Positions 44,340 to 52,894 of a DNA stretch of 64,000 nucleotides are shown here, piece after piece. Made by a program: the position numbers and the translations under genes. Source of the DNA: DATJGF01 sp035495315. GTDB taxonomy: Bacteria; Verrucomicrobiota; Verrucomicrobiia; Limisphaerales; UBA8199. Each line of letters begins with the position of its first letter. Position 1 is the stretch's first letter. The DNA lies in assembly GCA_035495315.1 (NCBI GenBank), contig DATJGF010000119.1:1-64000 (forward strand), in the 5' to 3' direction. Under the pieces are notes generated by a model that saw only the letters and a program-made list of their open reading frames with translations, did no database searches and was not told where the DNA came from.

Positions 44340-45713
44340 ATGGACTCGCCGAGCGCTCTCTCGATTATCCTGCGGATTCTAGCGGTGCTAGGCCTGGTCC
44401 TGCTTAACGCCTTCTTTGTCGCCTCCGAATTTGCGCTGGTAAAAGTACGGGATACGCAATTGAGGCCGTTGGTTTTGAGCGGCAACGGGCGAGCTCAGGT
44501 GGCGACGTTCATTTTGCAGCATCTGGATGCTTTTTTAAGCGCGGCGCAATTGGGGATTACGCTCGCGAGCCTTGGCCTCGGCTGGATCGGGGAGCCGGTG
44601 TTCATCGCCGTGTTGGGGCCGATCTTCAGTTGGTTCAATGTAGAGTCCGAAGAGCTCAGAGGCTGGCTCGCTTTCGCGATCGGTTTTTCCGCACTCACTT
44701 TTCTGCATATTTCGGCCGGGGAACAAGCTCCCAAGTTGCTGGCGATTCAAAGGGCGGTTACGACGACGCTGTGGGTTTCCTATCCGCTATTATTCTTTTA
44801 TCGAATCTCCTATCCGTTTGTTTGGTCACTCAACCATGCGTCACAATGGCTGTTACGCCAGGTAGGCCTGCGAACCGACAGCGACGCCGAGCGGCAGCAT
44901 TCCGAAGAGGAACTGCGGCTTCTGTTTGCAGGAGCTCAAAAGCAATCCGGCGGATCGGCTCTACGCCGCGAGATTCTGTTAAATGCGCTGGATCTGCAAA
45001 GGCGATTGGCCAGAGAGGTGATGCGGCCGCGGCAGGAGATCGTCGCGTTCGATACTGAAAGCACGATTGCGGAGTGTCTGGACCTCGCCGAAAAGACTCG
45101 CTATTCACGGTTTCCATTGTGCGAGAGCGGCGACCTGGACAATATGTTGGGAGTGGTCCACATCAAGGATTTATATGCCATGCGGCTCAAGGCCCGGAGT
45201 GGGGCCGAATTGCGCGCGGTCGCACGCAAACTGATTTATGTGCCTGAGACTGCGCATCTGGAAAAGCTGTTGAAATTATTCCTGGATCGAAAGCTGCACC
45301 TGGCGATTGTGGTTGATGAATATGGGAGCACGGTAGGGATGGTGACTTTGGAGAATATCCTCGAGGAACTGGTGGGCCAGATTCAGGACGAATTCGATCA
45401 GGAAAAGCCGCTGTTGGTGCGAACCAGCCGGACGAGTTGGGAGGCTTTAGGCGCCCTGCCACTGCACGAACTGGAAGAATTGGTCGGCGGACCCTTGCGC
45501 GAAGAAGGCATTACGACGGTCAGCGGCTGGGTAACGCAACGTCTGGGTGGCTTCCCCAAAGTGGGGGATGTGGTGTCGATCGGAGCCTATGAATTGAGGG
45601 TTGAACAAATGGAAGGTCCGCGTGTGGCGCGACTGCGAGTGACAAGCAACTCTCAGCCTGACGGGCCAACAGAGGACCGTTTCCTCCCACCTAAGGAAAG
45701 AAATTCCCAATAG
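44340..45713 (+). CDS. CNNM/CorC-type transporter protein with CBS pair (copy 3)
   Basis: The protein has 457 residues. The CNNM domain (SIILRILAVLGLVLLNAFFV, SEFALVKVRDTQLRP), paired CBS domains (VMRPRQEIVAFDTESTIAEC and KLHLAIVVDEYGSTVGMVTL) and CorC_HlyC (TSWEALGALPLHELEELVGG) are complete. ATG at 44340 is chosen as the first codon after the previous stop at 44338; a GTG at 44322 would overlap. The gene ends 15 bases from the convergent gene's stop codon. Confidence 0.9.
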   Translation: MDSPSALSIILRILAVLGLVLLNAFFVASEFALVKVRDTQLRPLVLSGNGRAQVATFILQHLDAFLSAAQLGITLASLGLGWIGEPVFIAVLGPIFSWFNVESEELRGWLAFAIGFSALTFLHISAGEQAPKLLAIQRAVTTTLWVSYPLLFFYRISYPFVWSLNHASQWLLRQVGLRTDSDAERQHSEEELRLLFAGAQKQSGGSALRREILLNALDLQRRLAREVMRPRQEIVAFDTESTIAECLDLAEKTRYSRFPLCESGDLDNMLGVVHIKDLYAMRLKARSGAELRAVARKLIYVPETAHLEKLLKLFLDRKLHLAIVVDEYGSTVGMVTLENILEELVGQIQDEFDQEKPLLVRTSRTSWEALGALPLHELEELVGGPLREEGITTVSGWVTQRLGGFPKVGDVVSIGAYELRVEQMEGPRVARLRVTSNSQPDGPTEDRFLPPKERNSQ

Positions 45714-45728
45714 CGTGGACAAGCCATC

Positions 45729-46595
45729 TCAGCAGACCGTGTTTTTCCTCAAAGGAGATAGCAACCGAGGGATTTTCCTGGTGCGCTGGAGCGGCATCCT
45801 GATGAAAACGATCACGAGCAAGATTTCCAGCAGGATCATTGCACTTGCAAACAATGCTCGTTGTTCAACAGCTTTAGCGAAAAAGCACAAGTTGAACAGA
45901 CTCCAAAGGACTAGTGGATGCCAATTGACGATCTCGATCTCCGGTTTCTTGTTAATTAAGGCAGCTGTGATTGCCACTAAGATAATCGCAGAGGTGCCAA
46001 CGGTTCCAACAAATGTCCCCGCTGCATGCCAATCAAGTTGAATACGGAAGAAAACTGCTGAAAAGCCGGGGAGCAATGAAGAGGATCTTGCGATGTTCAG
46101 CATCACACCAGCCAACAAGAGAAGGGTGATGCCCAGGAGCCAAAAGCCATAGCCAGGCACCATTCGCCAGCGCCGCATCGACAGACGACCGACGCCCCGG
46201 CAGTTGAGAATCACGACAATCCATACCTGCGCCGCGAGCCAGGCTTGGTGAATTGAGAGGCTCCGCCTGGCATCGTTCAATCCAAAGCTGATGCCGGTTG
46301 GAATTCCGACGATCTCAAGTGCCGCCGCTAATAAGGGAATGAGCACGGTCGTGAGCAAAACATTTTGCCAAGGTAACTGTCGCGACAGAGAACAGAGAGT
46401 GCTGGCTGTCAGAAGTAGCAACAACAGTTCCCCCAACCACCAGTGTTCCGGCGCGGCAGCGAATTCCCACCAAGGGCTGCTGCAAACGAATGCGAACTGA
46501 GCCAGCGCAAAGCTCAAAAGAACCCGGGAGGCCAGGTTCGAGGACTGTAGAACGCCGGCCTGGGTTGTGGGCAGAGCTTCAACTGACAAACGATC
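45729..46595 (-). CDS. Multi-helix membrane protein of unknown function
   Basis: From ATG at 46595 (MDRLSVEALPTTQAG) the protein has 288 residues and about eight hydrophobic helices (LLLSFALAQFAFVCSSPWW-like, LLLLLLTASTLCSLSRQLPW, GFWLLGITLLLLAGVMLNIA). A segment EIVGIPTGISFGLNDARR recalls the EVIGTKTG-type motif of CruF-like carotenoid enzymes, but I would not assign it on that basis. A longer frame reaches 46697 but would overlap the divergent gene's start. Confidence 0.6.
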   Translation of the reverse strand, partial: DRLSVEALPTTQAGVLQSSNLASRVLLSFALAQFAFVCSSPWWEFAAAPEHWWLGELLLLLLTASTLCSLSRQLPWQNVLLTTVLIPLLAAALEIVGIPTGISFGLNDARRSLSIHQAWLAAQVWIVVILNCRGVGRLSMRRWRMVPGYGFWLLGITLLLLAGVMLNIARSSSLLPGFSAVFFRIQLDWHAAGTFVGTVGTSAIILVAITAALINKKPEIEIVNWHPLVLWSLFNLCFFAKAVEQRALFASAMILLEILLVIVFIRMPLQRTRKIPRLLSPLRKNTVC

Positions 46596-46677
46596 CATCG
46601 CGGCAAACTTTACAGCAAATTGCCTTGTTTCGGAAACCCGGACTTGGTTTGCTTTTTGCTGCTTTTTAAACCGATCT

Positions 46678-47097
46678 ATGACTCTTGACCAAGCCAATCA
46701 GAAAATTCACACCTGCTCGGAGCAGATGAATGCGCGTTACAAGAAAGTGGTTTTTGACGAATGGGCCATCATCGCGCTCGAGGAGCATAAGGGGCAGTTG
46801 CTCTCTTATGCTGGCCCCCGCAAAGCCGGCTTTCAGAAGAACTTCCTTGCCGATGCCGGGTCATTGCGTGCGGGCATGCTGACGCAGAAACACGACATTG
46901 GCGATTTTGAATTTGCCCGTCACGGTGTGGGGACGGGTTTTGAGTCGTTCATGGTTTTGGGGAAAAACATTTTCCTGATTTGCAACAATACCGTCCAATC
47001 GATGGACGGTATCACAAAAGACCCGCTCTGGCTTTCGGCCCAGGAACCGTTCGTGGATCTGAGCGACCAGTTTCGCGAGGATCCGTTGGTGCTGTGA
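46678..47097 (+). CDS. Hypothetical soluble protein
   Basis: The protein has 139 residues from ATG at 46678. A helical start (TLDQANQKIHTCSEQMNARY) leads into a beta-rich middle (FDEWAIIALEEHKGQLLSYA, GMLTQKHDIGDFEFARHG) and the end NTVQSMDGITKDPLWLSAQE. The overall size and pattern, with alternating strands and a helix, bring roadblock/longin folds to mind, but I do not see the motifs and leave it unassigned. It is divergent from the membrane protein gene by 82 bases. Confidence 0.6.
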   Translation: MTLDQANQKIHTCSEQMNARYKKVVFDEWAIIALEEHKGQLLSYAGPRKAGFQKNFLADAGSLRAGMLTQKHDIGDFEFARHGVGTGFESFMVLGKNIFLICNNTVQSMDGITKDPLWLSAQEPFVDLSDQFREDPLVL

Positions 47098-47134
47098 GAG
47101 TCCGACTGTAGGCGTCAACCCAAGGAGACGGTGG

Positions 47135-47197
47135 GCGTGACGCGTGACGCGTGATACGTGATGCGTGAAAGCTAATACGTAAAACCTGACGCGGTGA
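47135..47197. repeat. Degenerate heptamer tandem repeat
   Basis: Nine 7-nt units without a break: GCGTGAC, GCGTGAC, GCGTGAT, ACGTGAT, GCGTGAA, AGCTAAT, ACGTAAA, ACCTGAC, GCGGTGA. It fills much of the gap between two convergent genes. Confidence 0.8.
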
Positions 47198-47258
47198 GGG
47201 CTGAAGAGTGACTTACGCTTTTACGCAGATCTTAGTCTCCTTACGTCGACGCCTCCAA

Positions 47259-48266
47259 TTATTGGATAAGCCCTGTGTAAAGAAAAACACCATAGGCGCC
47301 AGTCAAGACCCAACCCATTACCCGGGGAAGACGCCCGAAAACAGCAATCATTGCAAAGTGTAAGGCGGCGACAATAATGAGAAGGCAGAGTCCGGTTTGG
47401 AAGAATGGCGGGGCACTGATCGGACGGTAGAGAGCATACACGCCAATGCAGAGGGGAATGCAGATATGACCGTCGCCGATTTGGGAGGTGTAGACGACTT
47501 CTGGGTTGCCGCGCCAGCCGTAGTAAAACGCCAGTATCGCATTGGGCAAGACCATCAACCAGCCGCTTAGCCAGCCAAGGTACTTTGCGCTGATGAAACC
47601 CGAGTGAATTTTGGAGATCCAATCCACCAACCAATCGGTGCTGACATATAGGACATAAGCGCCGAGAGCGAGCAGGGCCAGATCGAAGGGAAGCATCCAA
47701 CCAAAGGATTTATTCTGTCGAACGTTGCTACGCAAGACGTCAAAAACGTGAAAGCACTGCCAAAACAGGAAGAGTGCCACCAGGACGAGACCCGTGGAAA
47801 AATCCAATCTATTGTAGCGCACAAATGCCCACACCGTCCCGGTAAAGAACAGCACAGCAGTGAGGGTTAACAACAACGAGAGGCGATGGATCTTGTGTTC
47901 CTGGCCGGCGGCGCGTTTGGCCTTTTTCGACGCCTTGGCTTTCTGTTTTGGAGTAATATTCATCCCCCAGATAATCGTGGGCAAACCGATGATTAACGTC
48001 AGGTTCGTAACATTGTTGACCAGACAATTGGTGAGGACTTCCGAGCCGAGGCCGCCCTTGATGCCAAGCAGAAAGGCAAAAATCAAGTTCCCCATACCGG
48101 AGCAATAGGGCATGACCAGCGTGCCCAGCACCGTCCCTTCAACTCCACTGGCGTTCATCGCTTCCAGACGCCAAATCATTAGCATGGAAGCCAGGATGAA
48201 CAATCCCAGGAACAACCAAGGGGCCCAAGCGCCACTGCTCTCAAGCCAGGTAACGACTGTTTTCAA
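47259..48266 (-). CDS. Sodium/calcium exchanger-like membrane protein
   Basis: The protein has 335 residues and about ten helices. Two alpha-repeat-like parts are present: MPYCSGMGNLIFAFLLGIKG with TNCLVNNVTNLTLIIGLPTI (first), and LSGWLMVLPNAILAFYYGWR with SQIGDGHICIPLCIGVYALY (second). The classic GSSMPE/GTSLPE acidic motif is absent; Asn and polar residues stand instead. It may be an exchanger with another ion or a changed mechanism. The start is TTG at 48266, the best of weak options; an in-frame stop lies 12 bases before. Confidence 0.75.
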   Translation of the reverse strand: MKTVVTWLESSGAWAPWLFLGLFILASMLMIWRLEAMNASGVEGTVLGTLVMPYCSGMGNLIFAFLLGIKGGLGSEVLTNCLVNNVTNLTLIIGLPTIIWGMNITPKQKAKASKKAKRAAGQEHKIHRLSLLLTLTAVLFFTGTVWAFVRYNRLDFSTGLVLVALFLFWQCFHVFDVLRSNVRQNKSFGWMLPFDLALLALGAYVLYVSTDWLVDWISKIHSGFISAKYLGWLSGWLMVLPNAILAFYYGWRGNPEVVYTSQIGDGHICIPLCIGVYALYRPISAPPFFQTGLCLLIIVAALHFAMIAVFGRLPRVMGWVLTGAYGVFLYTGLIQ

Positions 48267-48328
48267 GGCATGCAGTTAAGCAGGGCTACACACGTGCGCC
48301 AAGTGTTTGCCTTTGAAAAAAGCGGAGG

Positions 48329-48616
48329 TTACACACCTTCCACTGCTATAAACTGCCCGATCGCGGCGCCTGCGCGAAGTTTCTTTGCTTCGCTGTACTC
48401 CGGTGAGTGATAAAACGCCTTGGCTTGTTGCAGGTTAGGAAATTCAATCACGACTAAACGTCGCGTTTCCGGTTCACCTTCCAGGGTTAGGATCTCGGGC
48501 CCACGCACAATGAACTTGCCCCCGAACCGGGCAATCGCGGCCGGCGTGGCGTTGGTGTACTCGCGATAGCGATTCCAATCCGTTACTTCAACTCTTGCGA
48601 TGATGTAGGCTGGCAT
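48329..48616 (-). CDS. DUF1330 family protein
   Basis: The protein has 95 residues of the DUF1330 (dimeric ferredoxin-like) type: MPAYIIARVEVTDWNRYREY, GGKFIVRGPEILTLEGEPET, RRLVVIEFPNLQQAKAFYHS, PEYSEAKKLRAGAA. The family is known only structurally and by occasional association with oxidative stress. It lies alone on the minus strand. Confidence 0.93.
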   Translation of the reverse strand: MPAYIIARVEVTDWNRYREYTNATPAAIARFGGKFIVRGPEILTLEGEPETRRLVVIEFPNLQQAKAFYHSPEYSEAKKLRAGAAIGQFIAVEGV

Positions 48617-48722
48617 ATTGTGTTAAACGCGTTGCAATGGCTAGCTTCTGAGATACTCACCTCCTGCCCCAGAATTCAAATTCGAAATTACGCCAGCGAG
48701 AATGTGATCAGCGCAATTACCG

Positions 48723-49562
48723 TTATCCGACGGCCGGATCGGCAATGCCGAACAACGTCTCTGGATTGATGGCGTCAGCTGCCGACCCGAGGCGCATGCG
48801 AATCAAAGGTCGAACCGGTTTGAATCCATAATGAATTGCAGCGCTTTTTGCCGATTGATTGTGATCGGGGATGTCCCACGTGACGCCCTGATCGTGTTCG
48901 ACAGCAAGGAAATTAGACAGAAGCATATTGAATCCAGCGCCCTGTGCACAGACAAGAGGGCCCAAATAGTTGGAAGTGGCGCCCGTGCGCACCATGCCAA
49001 AACCCAGCACTGTACCTTCCGCCGGCCAAACGAGCTTGTATCGGCTCTCTTGCGCCAGACGTCGCAGCACTTCGGGCCGAGGCGCTCCAAATGCCTCCGC
49101 GTCAATTCGTATGACCTGGGCCCAATCCTCTTCACGAAGCTTACGTGTTTGCGGGGAAATTGGTGGTTCGGTAGATATGGGCGATCGGAACTCGCGATGC
49201 CATCTTTGCAATGTCCACTCGGGAATAAATCCCAAGCGGGTGTAGACGGGTTGGCCAGCCGGGGTGGCATCGAGTTTCGCGCACTTCACATTTCTTTCCT
49301 TCAGGTATTCGAGGGCGCGCTTCATCAAGCGCGTCCCTATCCCTTTGCGCCGATGTTCGGGATGAACGAGCATCATACCGATCCACGCCAAAATGGTGCC
49401 GTATATGGTGGTGGTCACGGTGCCGATCAAATTGCCGCCGGCAACCGCGACAAAACACCCCTTAGGTTCGAGAGCGAGGAGCCGTTGCCAATCTGTGGGC
49501 CGTTGATTCCAGCCGACGATCCGCCGAAGTTCGTCGGCCAATAGCACATCAGCTTCAGTCAT
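48723..49562 (-). CDS. GNAT N-acetyltransferase (two-domain)
   Basis: From ATG at 49562 the protein has 279 residues. An N-terminal GNAT fold carries the acetyl-CoA signature VHPEHRRKGIGTRLMKRAL. A second, GNAT-like C-terminal half (LREEDWAQVIRIDAEAFGAP, GFGMVRTGATSNYLGPLVC) matches the YitI-type two-domain layout. The start overlaps the upstream stop by one base (TGATG), which points to coupled translation. The acceptor substrate is unknown. Confidence 0.85.
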   Translation of the reverse strand: MTEADVLLADELRRIVGWNQRPTDWQRLLALEPKGCFVAVAGGNLIGTVTTTIYGTILAWIGMMLVHPEHRRKGIGTRLMKRALEYLKERNVKCAKLDATPAGQPVYTRLGFIPEWTLQRWHREFRSPISTEPPISPQTRKLREEDWAQVIRIDAEAFGAPRPEVLRRLAQESRYKLVWPAEGTVLGFGMVRTGATSNYLGPLVCAQGAGFNMLLSNFLAVEHDQGVTWDIPDHNQSAKSAAIHYGFKPVRPLIRMRLGSAADAINPETLFGIADPAVG

Positions 49563-49924
49563 CAACCGGAGGTCAACGGCTTCAGGCGAAAGGTCCCGTG
49601 GTCGTACTTGCATCGGTAATGGCACTCAAACAGATCAGGCTTCAATTCACCATCATATTCGTAGAGGCCACCGGCTAAAGACCCAAGGTCTGCCGCACCT
49701 TGGAGGCGTAGACGGCCGTCGCTTTGCTTTGTGTGAAGCAACACACCGTACGCGACACGCAGCCACCTCGCGTAAGTAGCATGGAATTGTGCTTCCCACT
49801 CAGCCATTGCCTTCCGGCGCAGGATACATCGGAGCTCTCCGTGATGGCCGCTCGCCTGGCTCTGCCATTCCCCCTGCCAACGCGCGGCAAATTCGGAGGC
49901 TTGCCCAAGACGGAAGCATTCCAC
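49562..49924 (-). CDS. Small conserved protein, possibly 5'-truncated by a frameshift
   Basis: From GTG at 49924 the protein has 120 residues. Conserved-looking parts are EFAARWQGEWQSQASGHHGE, LRCILRRKAMAEWEAQFHAT, AADLGSLAGGLYEYDGELKP and FECHYRCKYDHGTFRL. I recall planctomycete and verrucomicrobial relatives with the same WQGEW, ADLG-GG-Y and YDHG patterns. The likely N-terminus (MTNILRSISHLLAAIFNNRA, EFERLW) is in another frame at 49907-49998, so a base may have been lost near 49900. Stop and GNAT start overlap. Confidence 0.68.
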   Translation of the reverse strand: MECFRLGQASEFAARWQGEWQSQASGHHGELRCILRRKAMAEWEAQFHATYARWLRVAYGVLLHTKQSDGRLRLQGAADLGSLAGGLYEYDGELKPDLFECHYRCKYDHGTFRLKPLTSG

Positions 49925-50122
49925 AGGCGTTCAAACTCGGCGCGGTTGTTAAATATGGCGGCTAGCAGATGGGAGATGCTACGCAGAATGTTTGTCATAG
50001 ACCCAGAGTTCCATCAATGTGTGCGTGACGATCTAGAACGGAATCCATGCCGTTAAAAACTATAACGCGCTGATTCGTTAGGAAATTGACACTTTGCGTC
50101 TGCCCGCGCCACGATTAAAACT

Positions 50123-51586
50123 GTGAATTTTTGGCTGCGTTTGGGAACTATTTTTGGTCTGAGCCAAGCGATCTTCCTTGGTTGGCCTGGCAGCACGTTA
50201 TCGTTGGCTGCTGAAGCAAGGTTCCGGCCGGAGCCTGCTAAAGGTCCTCTACACGTCCATCCCGATAATTCCCGCTATTTTACTGATGGCACCGGCAAAG
50301 CAGTTTTTCTGACGGGATCGCACACCTGGGGGAGTCTGCAGGATTACACCTACTCGGACGGGACTTCTCCCCTGGAGATGGATTTTAGCGCTTACCTGGC
50401 GTTTTTGAACGATCATCATCATAACTTTTTTCGTTTATGGGTTTGGGAGACGGCGATGAACCGCAACGCGATACAAAGCACGATTCGCTACGAGCCTATG
50501 CCTTACGAGCGAACTGGACCGGGATTGGCATTGGATGGAAAACCGAAATTCGATCTCACGCGTTTCAATCCAAAGTATTTCGATCGCCTCCGCACCCGCG
50601 TCAAGGCAGCCGGCGACGCTGGTATTTATGTTTCAATCATGCTCTTCAATGGGTTCAGCGTTGAGGGCAAAGGGAATGTCGGCGGCGACCCCTGGCAAGG
50701 CCATCCTTTTAATGTCGAAAATAATATCAACGGAATCAATGGCGTTAGCGGAACAAACACGCATACGCTCTCGACACCTGCCATCACCGCATTACAAGAA
50801 ACTTATGTCCGGCACGTGATAGACGCGGTCAATAAGTTGGACAACGTGCTGTACGAGATCAGCAATGAAGACAGCGGCACTGCCGCCGATATCGATTGGC
50901 AAACTCACATGATTCGATTCATTCACGATTATGAGGCAAAAAAGCTCAAGCAACATCCAGTCGGCCTGACAATTCCGTGGCCCAGTGCCGGCGACCAAGT
51001 TCTGTATACAAGTCCTGCCGATTGGATCTCGCCTGCGGGGAAGGTGCCAAAAAATGACGGACGTAAGGTGATTCTCAACGATACCGATCACTCCTATTTC
51101 TGGATCGGTTTGAAGGCCGATGGTGTGGCGGCCCAGCGAGCCTGGGTCTGGGAGAATCTCACGATGGGAAATCAATGTCTCTTTATGGATCCTTACCTTG
51201 ATCCAAGCCATGACCCGGGGCGCAATCATCCGATCGGGCCTAAACCGGATCCCTACTGGGAACCACTTCGCGCGACCTTGGGTCAGGCCCGCCATTTCGC
51301 CCAGCGCATGGACCTTGTTTCGGCTCAACCACATCCGGAGTTGGCGTCGACCTCCTTCTGCCTGGCCTCACCAGGTCAACAGTACTTGGTTTATGTGCCA
51401 CAAGGGAGCGAAGTGACGGTGGACCTTTCCGCGACGCAAGGCGAGCTGAATGGCGAGTGGACACAGCCTGCCGAGGGGGCGCGACTGGCACTCGAAGCTT
51501 TTACCGGCGGAGCCCGAAAGACGTTCAAGGTCCCATTCGGAGGCGACACACTCCTTCTTTTGTGGCGCTCGGAGAGCCGAAAATAG
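50123..51586 (+). CDS. Secreted glycoside-hydrolase-like TIM-barrel protein with DUF4038-type domain
   Basis: The protein has 487 residues from GTG at 50123 with a signal peptide. The barrel reads PDNSRYFTDGTGKAVFLTGS (the DUF4038-type opening), FFRLWVWETAMNRNAIQ, YFDRLRTRVKAAGDAGIYVS and NVLYEISNEDSG, where Glu in ISNE is a plausible acid/base as in GH5/GH140 relatives. A C-terminal beta-sandwich (GQQYLVYVPQGSEVTVDLSA, about 420-487) follows. The polysaccharide is unknown. It is flanked by unrelated genes on both sides. Confidence 0.82.
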   Translation: MNFWLRLGTIFGLSQAIFLGWPGSTLSLAAEARFRPEPAKGPLHVHPDNSRYFTDGTGKAVFLTGSHTWGSLQDYTYSDGTSPLEMDFSAYLAFLNDHHHNFFRLWVWETAMNRNAIQSTIRYEPMPYERTGPGLALDGKPKFDLTRFNPKYFDRLRTRVKAAGDAGIYVSIMLFNGFSVEGKGNVGGDPWQGHPFNVENNINGINGVSGTNTHTLSTPAITALQETYVRHVIDAVNKLDNVLYEISNEDSGTAADIDWQTHMIRFIHDYEAKKLKQHPVGLTIPWPSAGDQVLYTSPADWISPAGKVPKNDGRKVILNDTDHSYFWIGLKADGVAAQRAWVWENLTMGNQCLFMDPYLDPSHDPGRNHPIGPKPDPYWEPLRATLGQARHFAQRMDLVSAQPHPELASTSFCLASPGQQYLVYVPQGSEVTVDLSATQGELNGEWTQPAEGARLALEAFTGGARKTFKVPFGGDTLLLLWRSESRK

Positions 51587-51740
51587 CTTGCCCTTGATCC
51601 CCTACTGCGTTTTAAGAACAGAATCATTCAAAAAATCGAATGAGAGAAACGAGTTTGCCTCACGACCAGAGAACAGGGCAAAGCGGAACGGTGAGGAACG
51701 GTTTCGCTCGAAATCTTGATTTCAGAACCGCCAACCGGAC

Positions 51741-51803
51741 TATCACTGCTTACGTTACGTTTTACGCTTTAGGTCTTCCGTCTTCCGCTTCAGGCTTCCC
51801 GCT
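51741..51803. repeat. Degenerate heptamer tandem repeat overlapping the mglB-like gene end
   Basis: Nine 7-nt blocks: TATCACT, GCTTACG, TTACGTT, TTACGCT, TTAGGTC, TTCCGTC, TTCCGCT, TCAGGCT, TCCCGCT. The last blocks lie inside the stop and final codons of the minus-strand roadblock gene. Confidence 0.75.
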
Positions 51804-52272
51804 TCTTGAACAACGCACTTGGGTCGGCGATGTTCAACACGGAGAGGTCGAGACCGCCGCCGGGGTCGCGTTCCTGTGCAATCTGCATTTGATCGGCGAT
51901 TTGCTTCACCGCCGGGACTGCGAAATATTTTACCGCACCGACGCTGACGGAGGCCTTAAAGATCACGACCAGCAGAGAGCTCTCGTCAATGCAGATGACA
52001 AACATGCTGTACTTTTCGCCTTGCTGATAGACGCTATTGAAGTTGGTTTCGTGGACCAGATTGGCGATGGTCTGATTGGCCATGTAAGCGCCGGAGGCAA
52101 GGGCGGCGATGGTGGTCAGATCGAATTGGCGAGTATCGCCCTGGCCGGAGATGAGAAAACCGCCTTTGTCGATGATCAGGGCCGTCGTGGCGTCACTCTT
52201 TTCGAGCAATTCCCGCAACGCCTCATCGAGGCGCTGAATATCTTCCTCGATAAGTTGAGGCAGCGTACCCAT
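51790..52272 (-). CDS. Roadblock/LC7 (MglB-like) protein
   Basis: The protein has 160 residues of the roadblock/LC7 fold: LRELLEKSDATTALIIDKGG, FDLTTIAALASGAYMANQTI, NSVYQQGEKYSMFVICIDES. In the Myxococcus polarity system MglB is the partner (GTPase-activating) protein of MglA. The MglA-like gene directly upstream and this gene have one base between stop and start, so they are surely co-transcribed. The C-terminal 60 residues, including a Gly-rich stretch, lie beyond the fold. Confidence 0.88.
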   Translation of the reverse strand: MGTLPQLIEEDIQRLDEALRELLEKSDATTALIIDKGGFLISGQGDTRQFDLTTIAALASGAYMANQTIANLVHETNFNSVYQQGEKYSMFVICIDESSLLVVIFKASVSVGAVKYFAVPAVKQIADQMQIAQERDPGGGLDLSVLNIADPSALFKKREA

Positions 52273-52273
52273 G

Positions 52274-52888
52274 TCATGCGTATTGCGGTGTTCCCTGGCT
52301 CACAAACTTGTGCAGCAACATGCGTGTAATCATGTTGAGCGTTTCAAAGACACCTTCGCATTTGTGCGCGGTTGAAGCAAACGAAGGCACCTGTACGTCG
52401 CGGTTGTTGAGGAGAAATTCCATGTATTCGACGGGCGCGACATTGGGGAGGTCGCGTTTGTTGTACTGGAGCACGTAGGGAATGTCGGCGAGGTTCAGCT
52501 TCAGCGATTTGAGGTTTTCCTCCAGGTTAGTGAAGCTGTCGACGTTTTCCGGCATTTTCTCGTACTGGGAATCGGCGACGAAGACAATGCCGTCGACACC
52601 GCGCAAGACGAGTTGGCGGGTGGTGTTATAGATGACCTGGCCGGGGACGGTATAGAGCTGGAACTTGGTTTTGAAACCTTTGATCGACATCGCCTCGATA
52701 GGGAGGAAGTCGAAGAAGAGGGTGCGGTCCGAACTGGTGGCCAGCGAGACCAGCTTGCCTTTATTGCCGGCTGCCGTCTGCACGTGATCGTGGACCTGGA
52801 CCAGGTTAGTGGTCTTGCCGCCCATCGCCGGTCCGTAGTAGACGATTTTGACCTGCAATTCCTTTGTCGCCTGATTAATGATGGCCAT
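52274..52888 (-). CDS. mglA: MglA-like small Ras-type GTPase
   Basis: The protein has 204 residues. G1 is GPAMGGKTT (19-27), and the G3 equivalent is YTVPGQ, the TVPGQ form typical of MglA. G4 is NKRDLP, and the end is helical. MglA-type GTPases switch cell polarity and control motility or pilus position; the partner is MglB (roadblock). Here both sit in one operon with a large roadblock protein. The spacing is six bases from the gene upstream and one base to the gene downstream. Confidence 0.95.
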   Translation of the reverse strand: MAIINQATKELQVKIVYYGPAMGGKTTNLVQVHDHVQTAAGNKGKLVSLATSSDRTLFFDFLPIEAMSIKGFKTKFQLYTVPGQVIYNTTRQLVLRGVDGIVFVADSQYEKMPENVDSFTNLEENLKSLKLNLADIPYVLQYNKRDLPNVAPVEYMEFLLNNRDVQVPSFASTAHKCEGVFETLNMITRMLLHKFVSQGTPQYA

Positions 52889-52894
52889 AAATAT

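Noticed and set aside
45729..46595. CruF-like carotenoid enzyme
   Set aside because: Only one short motif (GIPTGISFG) is similar, and no carotenoid genes are nearby; left as unknown membrane protein.
47135..47197. CRISPR-like array
   Set aside because: Units are 7 nt with no spacers and no cas genes are near; it is a degenerate tandem repeat.
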